64,000 nucleotides of DNA. Source: an uncultured Coriobacteriaceae bacterium. Its GTDB lineage: Bacteria; Actinomycetota; Coriobacteriia; Coriobacteriales; Atopobiaceae. The position numbers and the translations under genes were made by a program. The stretch lies in NCBI GenBank assembly GCA_948439405.1, contig CAOJNB010000004.1, positions 26,250 through 90,249 of the forward strand, read 5' to 3'. A model generated the notes under the pieces. The model saw only the letters and a program-made list of their open reading frames with translations, was not told the DNA's origin and did not search any database. Below, piece by piece: positions 56,519 through 64,000 of the stretch; position 1 is the stretch's first letter, and each line of letters opens with the position of its first letter.

Positions 56519-57649
56519 TTGTACCTTACGGACTTCGAAGGGCTGCGCGCGTTCTGCGAGCGGTCGCGCTCCGCGGACGTGCTCGCGGTCGACACCGAGT
56601 TCCTGCGCGAGAAGACGTTCTACCCCCGCCTCTGCCTGATCCAGCTGGCCACCGACGACGAGGTCGCCGTCGTGGACCCGTTCACGGTCGACGACTTCTC
56701 CCCGCTCGAGGACCTGCTCGTCGACGAGCGGGTGACCAAGGTGTTCCACGCCTGCCCGCAGGACCTCGAGGTGATCCGCCACGAGCTGGGCTGCGTGCCG
56801 CGCCCCGTGTTCGACACCCAGGTGGCCTGCGAGTTCCTGGGGCACCGCCCCCAGATCGGCTACGGCGCGCTCGTCCAGGCCTACACGGGGGTGCGGCTGG
56901 ACAAGGCCGAGACGCTCTCCGACTGGTCGCTGCGGCCGCTCGACGAGCGGCAGCTGGGCTACGCCGAGGCCGACGTGAGCTACCTGCCCGGCATCTGGCG
57001 TCAGATGGTCGCGGAGCTCGAACGCCTCGGCAGGCTGTCCTGGGTCGAGCCGGAGATGGAGGCCGTCGCCGACCCGGCGCGCTACGAGCACGACCCGCGC
57101 GCCGCCTACCTGAGGCTCAAGCGCTCCGGGGGGCTCACGCGCCGGCAGCTCGCCGTCGCCCGCGAGCTCGCCGCCTGGCGCGAGGGGAGGGCCGCCTCCG
57201 CCGACATCCCGCGCAAGTGGGTGATGCGCGACGAGACGGTCGTCGAGATCTCGAAGCGCTGTCCGCGCACGGCCGCCGAGCTCGGGCGCATCCGCGGCGC
57301 GCAGCAGCTCAAGGGGGAGGACCGCGACGCCGTGCTCGCCGCGGTCGCGACCGGGCTCGCCGTGCCGGCCGAGCTGCAGCCCCAGCAGCGCCGGCGCCCG
57401 CGCGCCTCGGCCGAGTCCGAGGGGGTCGTCGACCTCATGTACGCGCTCGTGCGCGTCGTGGCGGAGGAGAACGGTCTCGCGACGCAGCTCATCGCCACCC
57501 GCGACGACCTCGCCGACTTCGCCTCCGGCGCGCCGGGGTGCCCGCTGCGCGAGTCCTGGCGCATGGAGCTGGCAGGAAGCCGCCTCGAGCGCCTGCTCGC
57601 CGGCGAGGTCGGCCTCACGGTGAAGGACGGGCGCGTCGAGCAGCTCTAG
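56519..57649 (+). CDS. rnd: Ribonuclease D
   Basis: Encodes 376 residues from a TTG start behind GGGGGGAC. LAVDTEFLREKTFYP near residue 21, VFHACPQDLEVI near 76 and LGYAEADVSYLPGIW near 145 are the DEDDy exonuclease motifs. One HRDC-like domain follows (~205-285, QLAVARELAAWRE), then a second helical region. It trims tRNA and other small RNA 3' ends. Upstream in-frame starts give an Arg-rich leader without a ribosome site. Confidence 0.93.
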   Translation: MYLTDFEGLRAFCERSRSADVLAVDTEFLREKTFYPRLCLIQLATDDEVAVVDPFTVDDFSPLEDLLVDERVTKVFHACPQDLEVIRHELGCVPRPVFDTQVACEFLGHRPQIGYGALVQAYTGVRLDKAETLSDWSLRPLDERQLGYAEADVSYLPGIWRQMVAELERLGRLSWVEPEMEAVADPARYEHDPRAAYLRLKRSGGLTRRQLAVARELAAWREGRAASADIPRKWVMRDETVVEISKRCPRTAAELGRIRGAQQLKGEDRDAVLAAVATGLAVPAELQPQQRRRPRASAESEGVVDLMYALVRVVAEENGLATQLIATRDDLADFASGAPGCPLRESWRMELAGSRLERLLAGEVGLTVKDGRVEQL

Positions 57650-57730
57650 GGTTTGGCGTCCGGCCCGTGTGGGAAGATAGGTCCCTGAGGGGGCGCCCTG
57701 CCGCCCCTCGGCCCCGATGATAGGAGCGCG

Positions 57731-58405
57731 ATGTTCTACAACCCGTCCTACCTGCTGCTCGTGGTCGTTTCCCTCGTGCTCGGGCTCGCGACGCAGTCCT
57801 ACATCAACCGCACGTACAAGAAGTGGTCGCGCGTGCCCGCCGCCACCGGCGAGACCGGCGCCGAGGTCGCGCGCCGCATGCTCGTGAGCGAGGGGGCCTC
57901 CGACGTGGGAATCACCTCGGTCGCGGGCACCCTCACGGACCACTACGACCCGCGCGACAACATGCTCCACCTCTCGAACGACAACCTCAGGGGCGGCTCG
58001 GTCGCCTCGGTGGCGGTCGCCTGCCACGAGGCCGGCCACGCCGTGCAGCGCGCCCAGGGCTACGCGCCGATGAAGGTGCGCTCCGCCCTCGTGCCCGTCG
58101 TCAACCTCGCGTCGAACTTCTGGATGGTCGTCTTCTTCGCCGGCGTCCTCATGAGCGCCGTCGGCCTCATCCGCCTCGCGATCTTTCTGTTCGCCTTCTC
58201 GGTGCTCTTCCAGCTGGTGACGCTTCCCGTCGAGTTCGACGCCTCCTCGCGCGCCGTCGCCTACATCCGGTCGAGCGGCATGGGAGAGCAGGCCGTGCGC
58301 GGCGCGCGCCAGGTGCTCACCGCCGCGGCGCTCACCTACGTCGCCGGCGCCCTCGTCTCCATCCTCCAGCTCGTCTACCTGCTGGGCTTCTCGAGGGACG
58401 AGTAG
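57731..58405 (+). CDS. Membrane zinc metallopeptidase, YugP family
   Basis: Encodes 224 residues. A first span (~6-24) is followed by the catalytic CHEAGHAVQ near residue 98 and then two further spans with LVTLPVEFDASSRAV near 165, which supplies the third metal ligand. This is the DUF/zinc neutral metallopeptidase 2 (YugP) family of unknown substrate. ATAGGAGC precedes the ATG. xseA begins 3 bases after the stop, so the two are coupled. Confidence 0.9.
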   Translation: MFYNPSYLLLVVVSLVLGLATQSYINRTYKKWSRVPAATGETGAEVARRMLVSEGASDVGITSVAGTLTDHYDPRDNMLHLSNDNLRGGSVASVAVACHEAGHAVQRAQGYAPMKVRSALVPVVNLASNFWMVVFFAGVLMSAVGLIRLAIFLFAFSVLFQLVTLPVEFDASSRAVAYIRSSGMGEQAVRGARQVLTAAALTYVAGALVSILQLVYLLGFSRDE

Positions 58406-58408
58406 GCC

Positions 58409-60073
58409 GTGGCCTCAGGGGAGAAGCCGCTCTCCGTGACCCAGGCGGTCGCGCTCGCCACCAGGGCGATCCGCACCGTCCCCTCCTTCGCCCTCGTGGG
58501 CGAGGTCTCGGGGTGGAAGGGGCCGCACCGGGGCACGGGGCACTGCTACTTCAAGCTCAAGGACGAGGAGACCTCGCTCGACGTCATCCTCTGGAACGAC
58601 GTGTTCGGCACCGTCGACTTCGACGTCAGGGACGGCGTCGAGCTGCTGGTGCGCGGCTCGTTCCGCGTCTACAAGAAGACGGGCGCGCTGAGCTTCTCGA
58701 TCAATGAGGTGGAGCCCTACGGCGAGGGAAGGCTCCGCCGGCAGGTGGACCTGCTCGCGCGCAGACTGCGCGCCGAGGGCCTCATGGCCGACGAGCGCAA
58801 GCGCCCCATCCCGGCCTTCTGCGAGCGCGTCGCCGTGGTCACCTCGCTGTCCGGCAGCGTCATCGACGACGTCAAGCGCACGCTGAGGCGCAGGAACCCC
58901 CTGGTCAGGCTCTACGTCTCGGGCTGCGCCGTGCAGGGGGAGGGTGCCGAGGACTCGATCGTGGCGGCCCTCGCGCGCGTCGCGGCGATGTCTCCTCCGC
59001 CCGAGTGCGTGCTCCTCGTGCGCGGCGGCGGCAGCTACGAGGACCTGATGACCTTCAACGACGAGCGCGTCGCTCGCGCGGTCGCCTCCTGCCCCGTCCC
59101 GGTCGTGACCGGCATCGGCCACGAGCCCGACGTCACGATCTGCGACATGGTGAGCGACCGGCGCGCGTCGACCCCCACGGCCGCCGCGGAGACCGTCGCG
59201 CCCGACGTGGGCGTGATCGCCCGGACGATCGACGGGCGTGCCGAGCGCCTGGCGCGGTGGGCCCGCTCGACCGTCGACGGGGCGGCCTCCTCGACCCAGG
59301 CGCTGGGCGAGCGGCTCGCCCTCTCGACGGCGGGCGCCGTGGCGCGCGAGCGCCAGGCGGTGGAGGCCCTCGCGCGGCACCGCTGCCTCACGGACCCCAC
59401 CTCGCTCGTCGACGACCGCGCCGCGCGGCTGCGGCAGGACCGCGAGCGCATGGACCGCGCCCTGGCGCGCTCGCTCGCCGCGCTCTCCGAGGCCGTGGAG
59501 GCGCTCGGCAGGCACCGCTGCCTCACGGACCCCGCCGCCTTCCTCGTCGACGACCAGGTCGAGGACCTGCAGCAGAGCGCCGACCGGCTCGACTCCGCCA
59601 TGGAGAGGCGCCTGGCCGCGCTCTCCGAGGACGTCGAGGCGCTCGCCGCGCGCCGCGGCCTCGCCGACCCCGCCGGCACCGTCCTGCGCGGGCGGAGGGA
59701 GCGCCTCGGCGGGCTCTCGGCGCGCCTGCGCGCCGCGGGCGGGAGGCAGGCAGCGTCCCGGACGCCCGCGACGGACTCGCTCGCGAGCAGGCTGCGCGCG
59801 GCGTCCGTCCGCGTCGCGGGCCCGCACCGCAGGGAGGTCGCCGCGCTCACCTCCATGCTCGAGGCCCTCTCGCCGCTCAAGGTGCTGACGAGGGGCTACG
59901 CCATCGTGACGGGCGCGGACGGGCACGTCGTCGCGTCGCCCGCCGACGTCGCCGTCGGCGACGAGGTCGCGGTGCGCCTCGCAGGCGGCTCGATCCGCGC
60001 CGAGGTCCTCTCGGCGACGCCACGTCAAGCGGAAGACGGTGCCGGCGACGCCGGCCGTATCGAAGGGAAGTAG
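58409..60073 (+). CDS. xseA: Exodeoxyribonuclease VII large subunit with a repeated coiled coil
   Basis: Encodes 554 residues from GTG, longer than the usual ~400-460. An OB-fold lies at ~1-100 (VSGWKGPHRGTGHCYFKLKD). The catalytic domain follows (AVVTSLSGSVIDDVKRTL, RGGGSYEDLMTFND, TGIGHEPDVTICDMVSDRRA). The coiled-coil arm contains three units of 45-46 residues from ~318 (VEALARHRCLTDP, VEALGRHRCLTDP, VEALAARRGLADP). The C-terminus has the last catalytic strand (LSPLKVLTRGYAIV). With XseB it degrades single-stranded DNA from either end to oligonucleotides. It is 3 bases upstream of xseB. Confidence 0.95.
   Translation: MASGEKPLSVTQAVALATRAIRTVPSFALVGEVSGWKGPHRGTGHCYFKLKDEETSLDVILWNDVFGTVDFDVRDGVELLVRGSFRVYKKTGALSFSINEVEPYGEGRLRRQVDLLARRLRAEGLMADERKRPIPAFCERVAVVTSLSGSVIDDVKRTLRRRNPLVRLYVSGCAVQGEGAEDSIVAALARVAAMSPPPECVLLVRGGGSYEDLMTFNDERVARAVASCPVPVVTGIGHEPDVTICDMVSDRRASTPTAAAETVAPDVGVIARTIDGRAERLARWARSTVDGAASSTQALGERLALSTAGAVARERQAVEALARHRCLTDPTSLVDDRAARLRQDRERMDRALARSLAALSEAVEALGRHRCLTDPAAFLVDDQVEDLQQSADRLDSAMERRLAALSEDVEALAARRGLADPAGTVLRGRRERLGGLSARLRAAGGRQAASRTPATDSLASRLRAASVRVAGPHRREVAALTSMLEALSPLKVLTRGYAIVTGADGHVVASPADVAVGDEVAVRLAGGSIRAEVLSATPRQAEDGAGDAGRIEGK
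59360..59770 (+). repeat. Three tandem ~135-base coding repeats in xseA
   Basis: Units begin at about 59360, 59495 and 59633. A 23-base string is identical at 59376-59398 and 59511-59533, so at least the first two copies are a fairly recent duplication. The third is more diverged. Confidence 0.8.
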
Positions 60074-60076
60074 GAG

Positions 60077-60352
60077 ATGACTGACAGCGCGAAGGACAGG
60101 CCGGTCGCGGACCTCAGCTTCAGGGAGGCCTCGGTCGAGCTCGAGGGCATCGTGAGGGACCTCGAGGGCGGCACCCTCGAGCTCGAGGAGAGCCTCGCCC
60201 GCTACGCCCGCGGCGTGGAGCTGCTCAAGAGCCTGAGGGAGCGCCTCGCGAAGGCCGAGCAGCAGGTACAGGTCCTGCTCGACGAGAGCGACGGGGCGAC
60301 CGAGGTGCAGGACACCGCGGCGGCGCCCGCCTCGATCGACGGCGTCCGATAG
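60077..60352 (+). CDS. xseB: Exodeoxyribonuclease VII small subunit
   Basis: Encodes 91 residues. LSFREASVELEGIVRDLEGG and LELEESLARYARGVELLKS near residue 28 are the XseB helices that clamp the XseA coiled coil. An acidic C-terminal tail follows. GGGAAGTAGGAG precedes the ATG and the gene is coupled to xseA. Confidence 0.95.
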   Translation: MTDSAKDRPVADLSFREASVELEGIVRDLEGGTLELEESLARYARGVELLKSLRERLAKAEQQVQVLLDESDGATEVQDTAAAPASIDGVR

Positions 60353-60363
60353 GGAGGGACGAG

Positions 60364-60711
60364 ATGGCCACCAAGGACGACTGCATCTTCTGCAAGCTCG
60401 CGAACGGCGAGATCCCCACCGACCTCCTCTACCAGGACGACCTCGTCGCGGCGTTCCGCGACGCGAACCCCCAGGCGCCCGTGCACGTGCTCGTCGTGCC
60501 CAGGGACCACTACGACGACATCGTCGACGACGTGCCGGCCGAGGTCCTCAAGGCCATGGTCGACGCCGTCGCGCGCGTCGCCGAGCTCGAGGGCGTCGCG
60601 GAGTCCGGGTTCCGCGTGATCGCGAACACCGGGGCCGACGCCGGCCAGACGGTCGGCCACCTCCACATGCACGTGCTCGCGGGCAGGGACATGGGGGAGG
60701 TCCTCGCCTAG
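60364..60711 (+). CDS. HIT-family nucleotide-binding hydrolase
   Basis: Encodes 115 residues. CIFCKLANGEIPT near residue 7 begins the fold, HVLVVPRDHYDD near 41 follows, and GHLHMHVL near 99 is the histidine triad. Small HINT proteins split adenosine phosphoramidates such as AMP-lysine. It sits 11 bases after xseB, in the same transcript. Confidence 0.94.
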   Translation: MATKDDCIFCKLANGEIPTDLLYQDDLVAAFRDANPQAPVHVLVVPRDHYDDIVDDVPAEVLKAMVDAVARVAELEGVAESGFRVIANTGADAGQTVGHLHMHVLAGRDMGEVLA

Positions 60712-60728
60712 CGGGGGCGCGGCAGGAG

Positions 60729-60734
60729 TATCAT
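60729..60734 (+). promoter_or_regulatory. Probable -10 box (TATCAT) of ackA
   Basis: TATCAT lies 47 bases before the ackA ATG in the 70-base gap after the HIT gene. Confidence 0.45.
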
Positions 60735-60781
60735 CACCGCTGTAACGAAGCGCACGTGCCCTGCGGGGCGAGGGAGGACTC

Positions 60782-61954
60782 ATGAACGTCATCGTCATCA
60801 ACGCCGGGAGCTCGTCGCTCAAGTACCAGCTCCTCAACGTGGAGACCCGCGAGGTCTACGCGAAGGGCAACTGCGAGCGCATCGGCATCGACGGCTCGTT
60901 CATCGGCCACGAGGAGCTGGGCGGCGACAAGGTCCGCACCGTCGTCGACCTCCCGGACCACGCGACGGCGGCCCGCCATGTCCTCGACATCCTGCTCGAC
61001 CTCGACCTGCCGATCGACGGCATCGGCCACCGCGTCGTGCAGGGCGGCCCCAACGCGACCGACTCCATGCTCGTCACCGACGAGACCCTGGGCTGGGTCC
61101 GCGACGCCGCGCCGCTCGCCCCGCTGCACAACCCCGGCGAGCTCGCCGTCATCGAGTACTGCCTCGAGCGCATGCCGGACATCGCGAACGTGATGGTGTG
61201 CGACACCGCCTTCCACGCCACCATGCCCGAGCGCGCCTGGCGCTACGCCCTGCCGCGCGAGGTGTGCGACCGCCTGAACATCCGCAAGTACGGCTACCAC
61301 GGCACGAGCCACCGCTACATTTGGCGCGCGACCGACGAGCTGTGCGACCACCAGGTCCACAAGCTCGTGAGCTGCCACCTGGGCAGCGGCGCCTCGCTCT
61401 CCGCCATCCTCGACGGCCGCGACCAGGACACCACGATGGGCCTCACCCCGCTCGACGGCCTCGTGATGGGCACGCGCTGCGGCTCGATCGATCCGGCCAC
61501 CGTCCTCTACCTGCAGCGCGAGGGCGGCTACACCGTCGACGAGGTCGACGCGATGATGAACAAGGAGTCCGGGCTCCTGGGCGTCTCCGGCGTCTCGAGC
61601 GACTCGCGCGACGTCGAGCACGCCGCCAACGAGGGCGACGAGAGGTGCGCGATGGCCCTGGAGATCTTCTGCTACCGCACCGCTCAGCTCGTGATGGAGA
61701 TGGCGCAGGCCCTCGAGGGCATGGACGCCATCGCCTTCTCCGCCGGCATCGGTGAGAACTCCGACACCATCCGCGCCGCCATCTGCGAGAAGCTCGCCTG
61801 GGCCGGCATCAGCATCGACCCCGCCAAGAACGAGGTCCGCTCCGACGAGCCGCGCGACATCTCCGCGCCCGACTCGAAGGTGCGCGTCCTCGTGGTGCCC
61901 ACCGACGAGGAGTACATGATCGCCCTCGACGTGAGGCGCATCCTCGAGGGCTAG
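60782..61954 (+). CDS. ackA: Acetate kinase
   Basis: Encodes 390 residues. It makes ATP from acetyl phosphate (or the reverse) and is central to fermentation. VINAGSSSLKYQLLN near residue 4 is the first signature. HRVVQGG near 81, FHATMPERAW near 142, RKYGYHGTSHRYI near 166, HLGSGASLSAI near 199 and SAGIGENS near 320 bind substrates. GGGAGG precedes the ATG. The usual partner pta is not next to it. Confidence 0.96.
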   Translation: MNVIVINAGSSSLKYQLLNVETREVYAKGNCERIGIDGSFIGHEELGGDKVRTVVDLPDHATAARHVLDILLDLDLPIDGIGHRVVQGGPNATDSMLVTDETLGWVRDAAPLAPLHNPGELAVIEYCLERMPDIANVMVCDTAFHATMPERAWRYALPREVCDRLNIRKYGYHGTSHRYIWRATDELCDHQVHKLVSCHLGSGASLSAILDGRDQDTTMGLTPLDGLVMGTRCGSIDPATVLYLQREGGYTVDEVDAMMNKESGLLGVSGVSSDSRDVEHAANEGDERCAMALEIFCYRTAQLVMEMAQALEGMDAIAFSAGIGENSDTIRAAICEKLAWAGISIDPAKNEVRSDEPRDISAPDSKVRVLVVPTDEEYMIALDVRRILEG

Positions 61955-61980
61955 CGACCCGCCTCGTCCCGACTTCGTCA

Positions 61981-62018
61981 CGTCCCGCCCGGCCCGCGTC
62001 CGCGGGCCGGGCGGGACG
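61981..62018. terminator. 38-base palindrome (18-bp arms) after ackA, abutting the next promoter
   Basis: The arms at 61981-61998 and 62001-62018 match perfectly with 2 central bases, giving a very stable stem. It ends 1 base before a TATCAT box, so the region that would hold the -35 of the next gene lies inside the stem. Confidence 0.8.
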
Positions 62019-62019
62019 C

Positions 62020-62025
62020 TATCAT
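62020..62025 (+). promoter_or_regulatory. Probable -10 box (TATCAT) of the GH25 gene
   Basis: TATCAT lies 43 bases before the ATG at 62069, directly after the 3' arm of the ackA terminator. Confidence 0.45.
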
Positions 62026-62068
62026 GATGGGCGCGCAGATCGCCGAACGCAGCTCAACCGGAGGAACC

Positions 62069-64000
62069 ATGACATCACGCACCGTCACGCGCCGCCTCGC
62101 GGCCCTCGTCGCCGTCGTCGCGGCCGTGCTCGCCCTCGCCCTCTTCATGCCCGCCGAGGCGCGGGCGGCCGAGCCCGGGGACGTCCCCGTGGCGGGGGAG
62201 GGCAGCCAGGACGACCCGAACCGCGCGGACGGGACGGCCGGGACGGCCGGGACGGGCGCGGGGGCGTCCGTCGACGGCAGCTCCCCCACGGAGGGGGAGG
62301 GGCCCTCGGAAGACGAGGGCGCCGGCGAGGCCGATGGCGTGACCGACGAATCCGGCGGTCACGTCGACCAGGACGGTGGCACGGTCGGGGACGGCGGCCC
62401 CACAAAGGACGACGGCTCCGGCACCCAGGGTTCGACCTCGACCGAAGGCTCCGGCGACCAGGACTCGACCTCAACCGGCGCCTCCGGATCCCAGGGCTCG
62501 TCCGCGACCGGCGCGGGCGACGCGGAGACCGCCGCCCCCTCCGCGGACGGCCTCGCCGCCTCCAACGACCAGCTCGTCGACCAGCTTCTCGCCCAGGCGT
62601 CGTCCGGCGCGGGCCTCGACGGCATCGACATCTCCGGCTGGCAGGGCAACCCGCTCGACGGCGGGCTCGACCCCTCGAAGATCGAGGCGGACTTCGTCAT
62701 CGTGAAGGTCTCCGAGGGCACGGGCTACGAGAACCCCTACTGGCGCGACCAGGTGCGCCTCGCCCTGTCCGCGGGCAAGCTCGTGGGCCTCTACCACTAC
62801 GCGATCGGCGGGGCGTCGATGGAGGCGCAGGCCAACTACTTCGTCACCCTCGTGCGAAGCTACGAGAACGGAGCGCTCATCGGCCAGGCGGTGCTCTTCC
62901 TCGACTGGGAGGACGGGAGCCTGCCCGTCTCCGACGTGGGCGCCGCCAAGGAGTGGCTCGACGCGGTGAAGTCGACGACAGGCGTGACCCCGCTCATCTA
63001 CATGAACCAGTCGACGGCCAACGGCCACGACTGGTCGAGCGTCAGGAACGCCGGCTACAAGCTCTGGCTCTCGCAGTACCTCTACAGCAACTACGACCCC
63101 GTGAACGGGATTGATGGCTACCGCGAGAACCCCAACAAGGGGAGCTACCAGTACGGCGCCTGGGGCCAGGACTCCACGATCTACCAGTACACCTCCACCG
63201 GCAGGCTCCCCGGCTACTCCGGCTTCCTCGACTTCAACAAGTTCTACGGCGACCGCAACGACTGGCTCGAGCTGGCCGCCTGCCTGCTGGGCTACTGGCA
63301 GCAGGGCTCCTCCGAGGACGAGTGGTACTTCTTCGACGCCGACGGCGAGAAGCAGACCGGCTGGCTCGTGACCTCCGTCAAGTGCCCCGCCACCACCGCG
63401 ACCGGCCTGCAGCGCTTCTTCCTCGGCGCCGACGGCAGGCTCGCCATGGGTCGCCTCGTCTCCGCCGACGAGGCCGGCTACTGGGCCTACGCTCGCCCCG
63501 ACGGCCTCATCGTGCGCGGCCGCTGGGTCGACCCCGTGACGGGCTACGTCTACCTCGCCGACAACGACGGGCGCCTCGCGCCGGCCGGCTGGGTCGTCTC
63601 CTCGGCCTACGGGCACGGGCTGCAGCGCTACTGGGTCGACGCGGAGAAGCACGCCGCCGTCATCGGCTGGTCCGAGGACGGCTACGCCCACGTCACCACC
63701 GAGGCCGGCTACGTCCTGCGCGGCTACGGGAAGGTCGGCGGTCGGCTCTACCGCGCCGACAACGACGGCCGCCTCTACGGCGACGGCTGGCTCGTGACCT
63801 CGGCCTTCGGCCAGGGCCTGCAGCGCTACTGGCTCGTCGGAGGCCGGACCCCCGAGGAGGGCGTCTACGCGACCGGTGACGGCGCCTGGACCTACGTCAC
63901 CGACAAGGGCTACGTGCTGCGCGGCGCCCTGCGCGTCGGGGGCCTCGTCTACCTCGCCGACAACGACGGGCGCCTCGCGCCGGCCGGCTGGGTCGTCTCC
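62069..64000 (+). CDS. Secreted GH25 muramidase with GLQRYW/YLADNDG repeats (3' partial)
   Basis: At least 644 residues, open at the window end. CGGAGGAACC precedes the ATG. A signal peptide is cleaved near EARA (residue 33). An acidic Gly/Ser/Thr/Asp linker follows to ~180. The GH25 barrel (~183-395) starts at GIDISGWQGN (Asp187) and has FLDWEDG (Asp279, Glu281), with YMNQS and LWLSQYLY, as in Cellosyl-type lysozymes that cut the MurNAc-GlcNAc bond. Wall-binding-like repeats run from ~400 on (AYGHGLQRYWVD, AFGQGLQRYWLV). It shares this module with the NlpC/P60 protein at 44708, so both are likely held at the same surface. Confidence 0.93.
   Translation, partial: MTSRTVTRRLAALVAVVAAVLALALFMPAEARAAEPGDVPVAGEGSQDDPNRADGTAGTAGTGAGASVDGSSPTEGEGPSEDEGAGEADGVTDESGGHVDQDGGTVGDGGPTKDDGSGTQGSTSTEGSGDQDSTSTGASGSQGSSATGAGDAETAAPSADGLAASNDQLVDQLLAQASSGAGLDGIDISGWQGNPLDGGLDPSKIEADFVIVKVSEGTGYENPYWRDQVRLALSAGKLVGLYHYAIGGASMEAQANYFVTLVRSYENGALIGQAVLFLDWEDGSLPVSDVGAAKEWLDAVKSTTGVTPLIYMNQSTANGHDWSSVRNAGYKLWLSQYLYSNYDPVNGIDGYRENPNKGSYQYGAWGQDSTIYQYTSTGRLPGYSGFLDFNKFYGDRNDWLELAACLLGYWQQGSSEDEWYFFDADGEKQTGWLVTSVKCPATTATGLQRFFLGADGRLAMGRLVSADEAGYWAYARPDGLIVRGRWVDPVTGYVYLADNDGRLAPAGWVVSSAYGHGLQRYWVDAEKHAAVIGWSEDGYAHVTTEAGYVLRGYGKVGGRLYRADNDGRLYGDGWLVTSAFGQGLQRYWLVGGRTPEEGVYATGDGAWTYVTDKGYVLRGALRVGGLVYLADNDGRLAPAGWVVS
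63548..64000 (+). repeat. Perfect 54-base direct repeat inside the GH25 gene
   Basis: Bases 63548-63601 and 63947-64000 are identical, 399 bases apart. Both encode the VYLADNDGRLAPAGWVVS joint of the surface repeats. The array continues past the window. Confidence 0.9.

Noticed and set aside
57687..57709. Imperfect hairpin between rnd and the zinc peptidase gene
   Set aside because: The stem has a bulge, no T-run, and it lies close to the next ribosome site; not strong enough to call a terminator.

Overview
The window is very GC-rich and densely coding. I support 57 protein genes, two of which run off the edges, and no gap between genes exceeds about 230 bases. I see no tRNA, rRNA, CRISPR array, insertion sequence or phage gene. 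It reads as ordinary chromosome of a GC-rich actinobacterium, most likely a Coriobacteriia member (Olsenella/Collinsella-like). That placement is inference. It rests on the GC-saturated codons, the small free-standing metabolic operons, and the two secreted wall hydrolases that carry GLQRYW/YLADNDG repeats.

Region by region. 1-12.4 kb: the tail of a GH3 glycosidase; an exonuclease/SRPBCC/glycosyltransferase operon; nudC-nagB; a glycerophosphodiester phosphodiesterase; an EEP phosphatase/PAP2 pair; an aldo-keto reductase with an esterase; and a GH32 sucrose/fructan hydrolase. 12.4-18.7 kb: gltBD glutamate synthase behind a control region holding three 11-bp-phased repeats. 18.7-23.9 kb: a CPBP protease converging on an operon of a hydrolase, an AmmeMemoRadiSam B-A fusion, an RlmD-type rRNA methyltransferase and a small methyltransferase. 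23.9-27.5 kb: a phospho-beta-glucosidase/ROK kinase operon divergent from a TIGR00300-type (LOR/SDH, archaeal-type ornithine cyclodeaminase) protein. 27.5-33.6 kb: an unusual surface-protein cluster. It has two related FVGTWE lipoproteins (one without a stop codon) and a third lipoprotein whose outer domain reappears in a zinc-ribbon membrane protein, with a nucleoside hydrolase and a ZIP metal transporter between them. 33.6-41.0 kb: single-gene and two-gene enzyme units. 41.1-47.6 kb: a heterodimeric ABC exporter, then a secreted NlpC/P60 endopeptidase with eight repeats. 47.6-53.4 kb: a minus-strand run of a MacB-like ABC fusion, acyl-ACP thioesterase, prepilin-peptidase-like protein and L-rhamnose isomerase. 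53.5-56.4 kb: azlCD, rfbA and a lipid-kinase-like gene. 56.5-62.0 kb: rnd, a zinc peptidase, xseAB, a HIT protein and ackA. 62.1-64 kb: a secreted GH25 muramidase carrying the same repeats, cut by the window end.

Window-wide patterns. Of the 55 genes whose stop is visible, I count 48 ending in TAG, 7 in TGA and none in TAA, which is unexpected at this GC. Six of eleven convergent gene pairs share a single CTAG as overlapping stops, with no terminator between them; four other pairs are separated by a GC hairpin. Probable -10 hexamers (TATCAT, TAGAAT, TATAAT) lie close to many starts, but recognisable -35 boxes are lacking.
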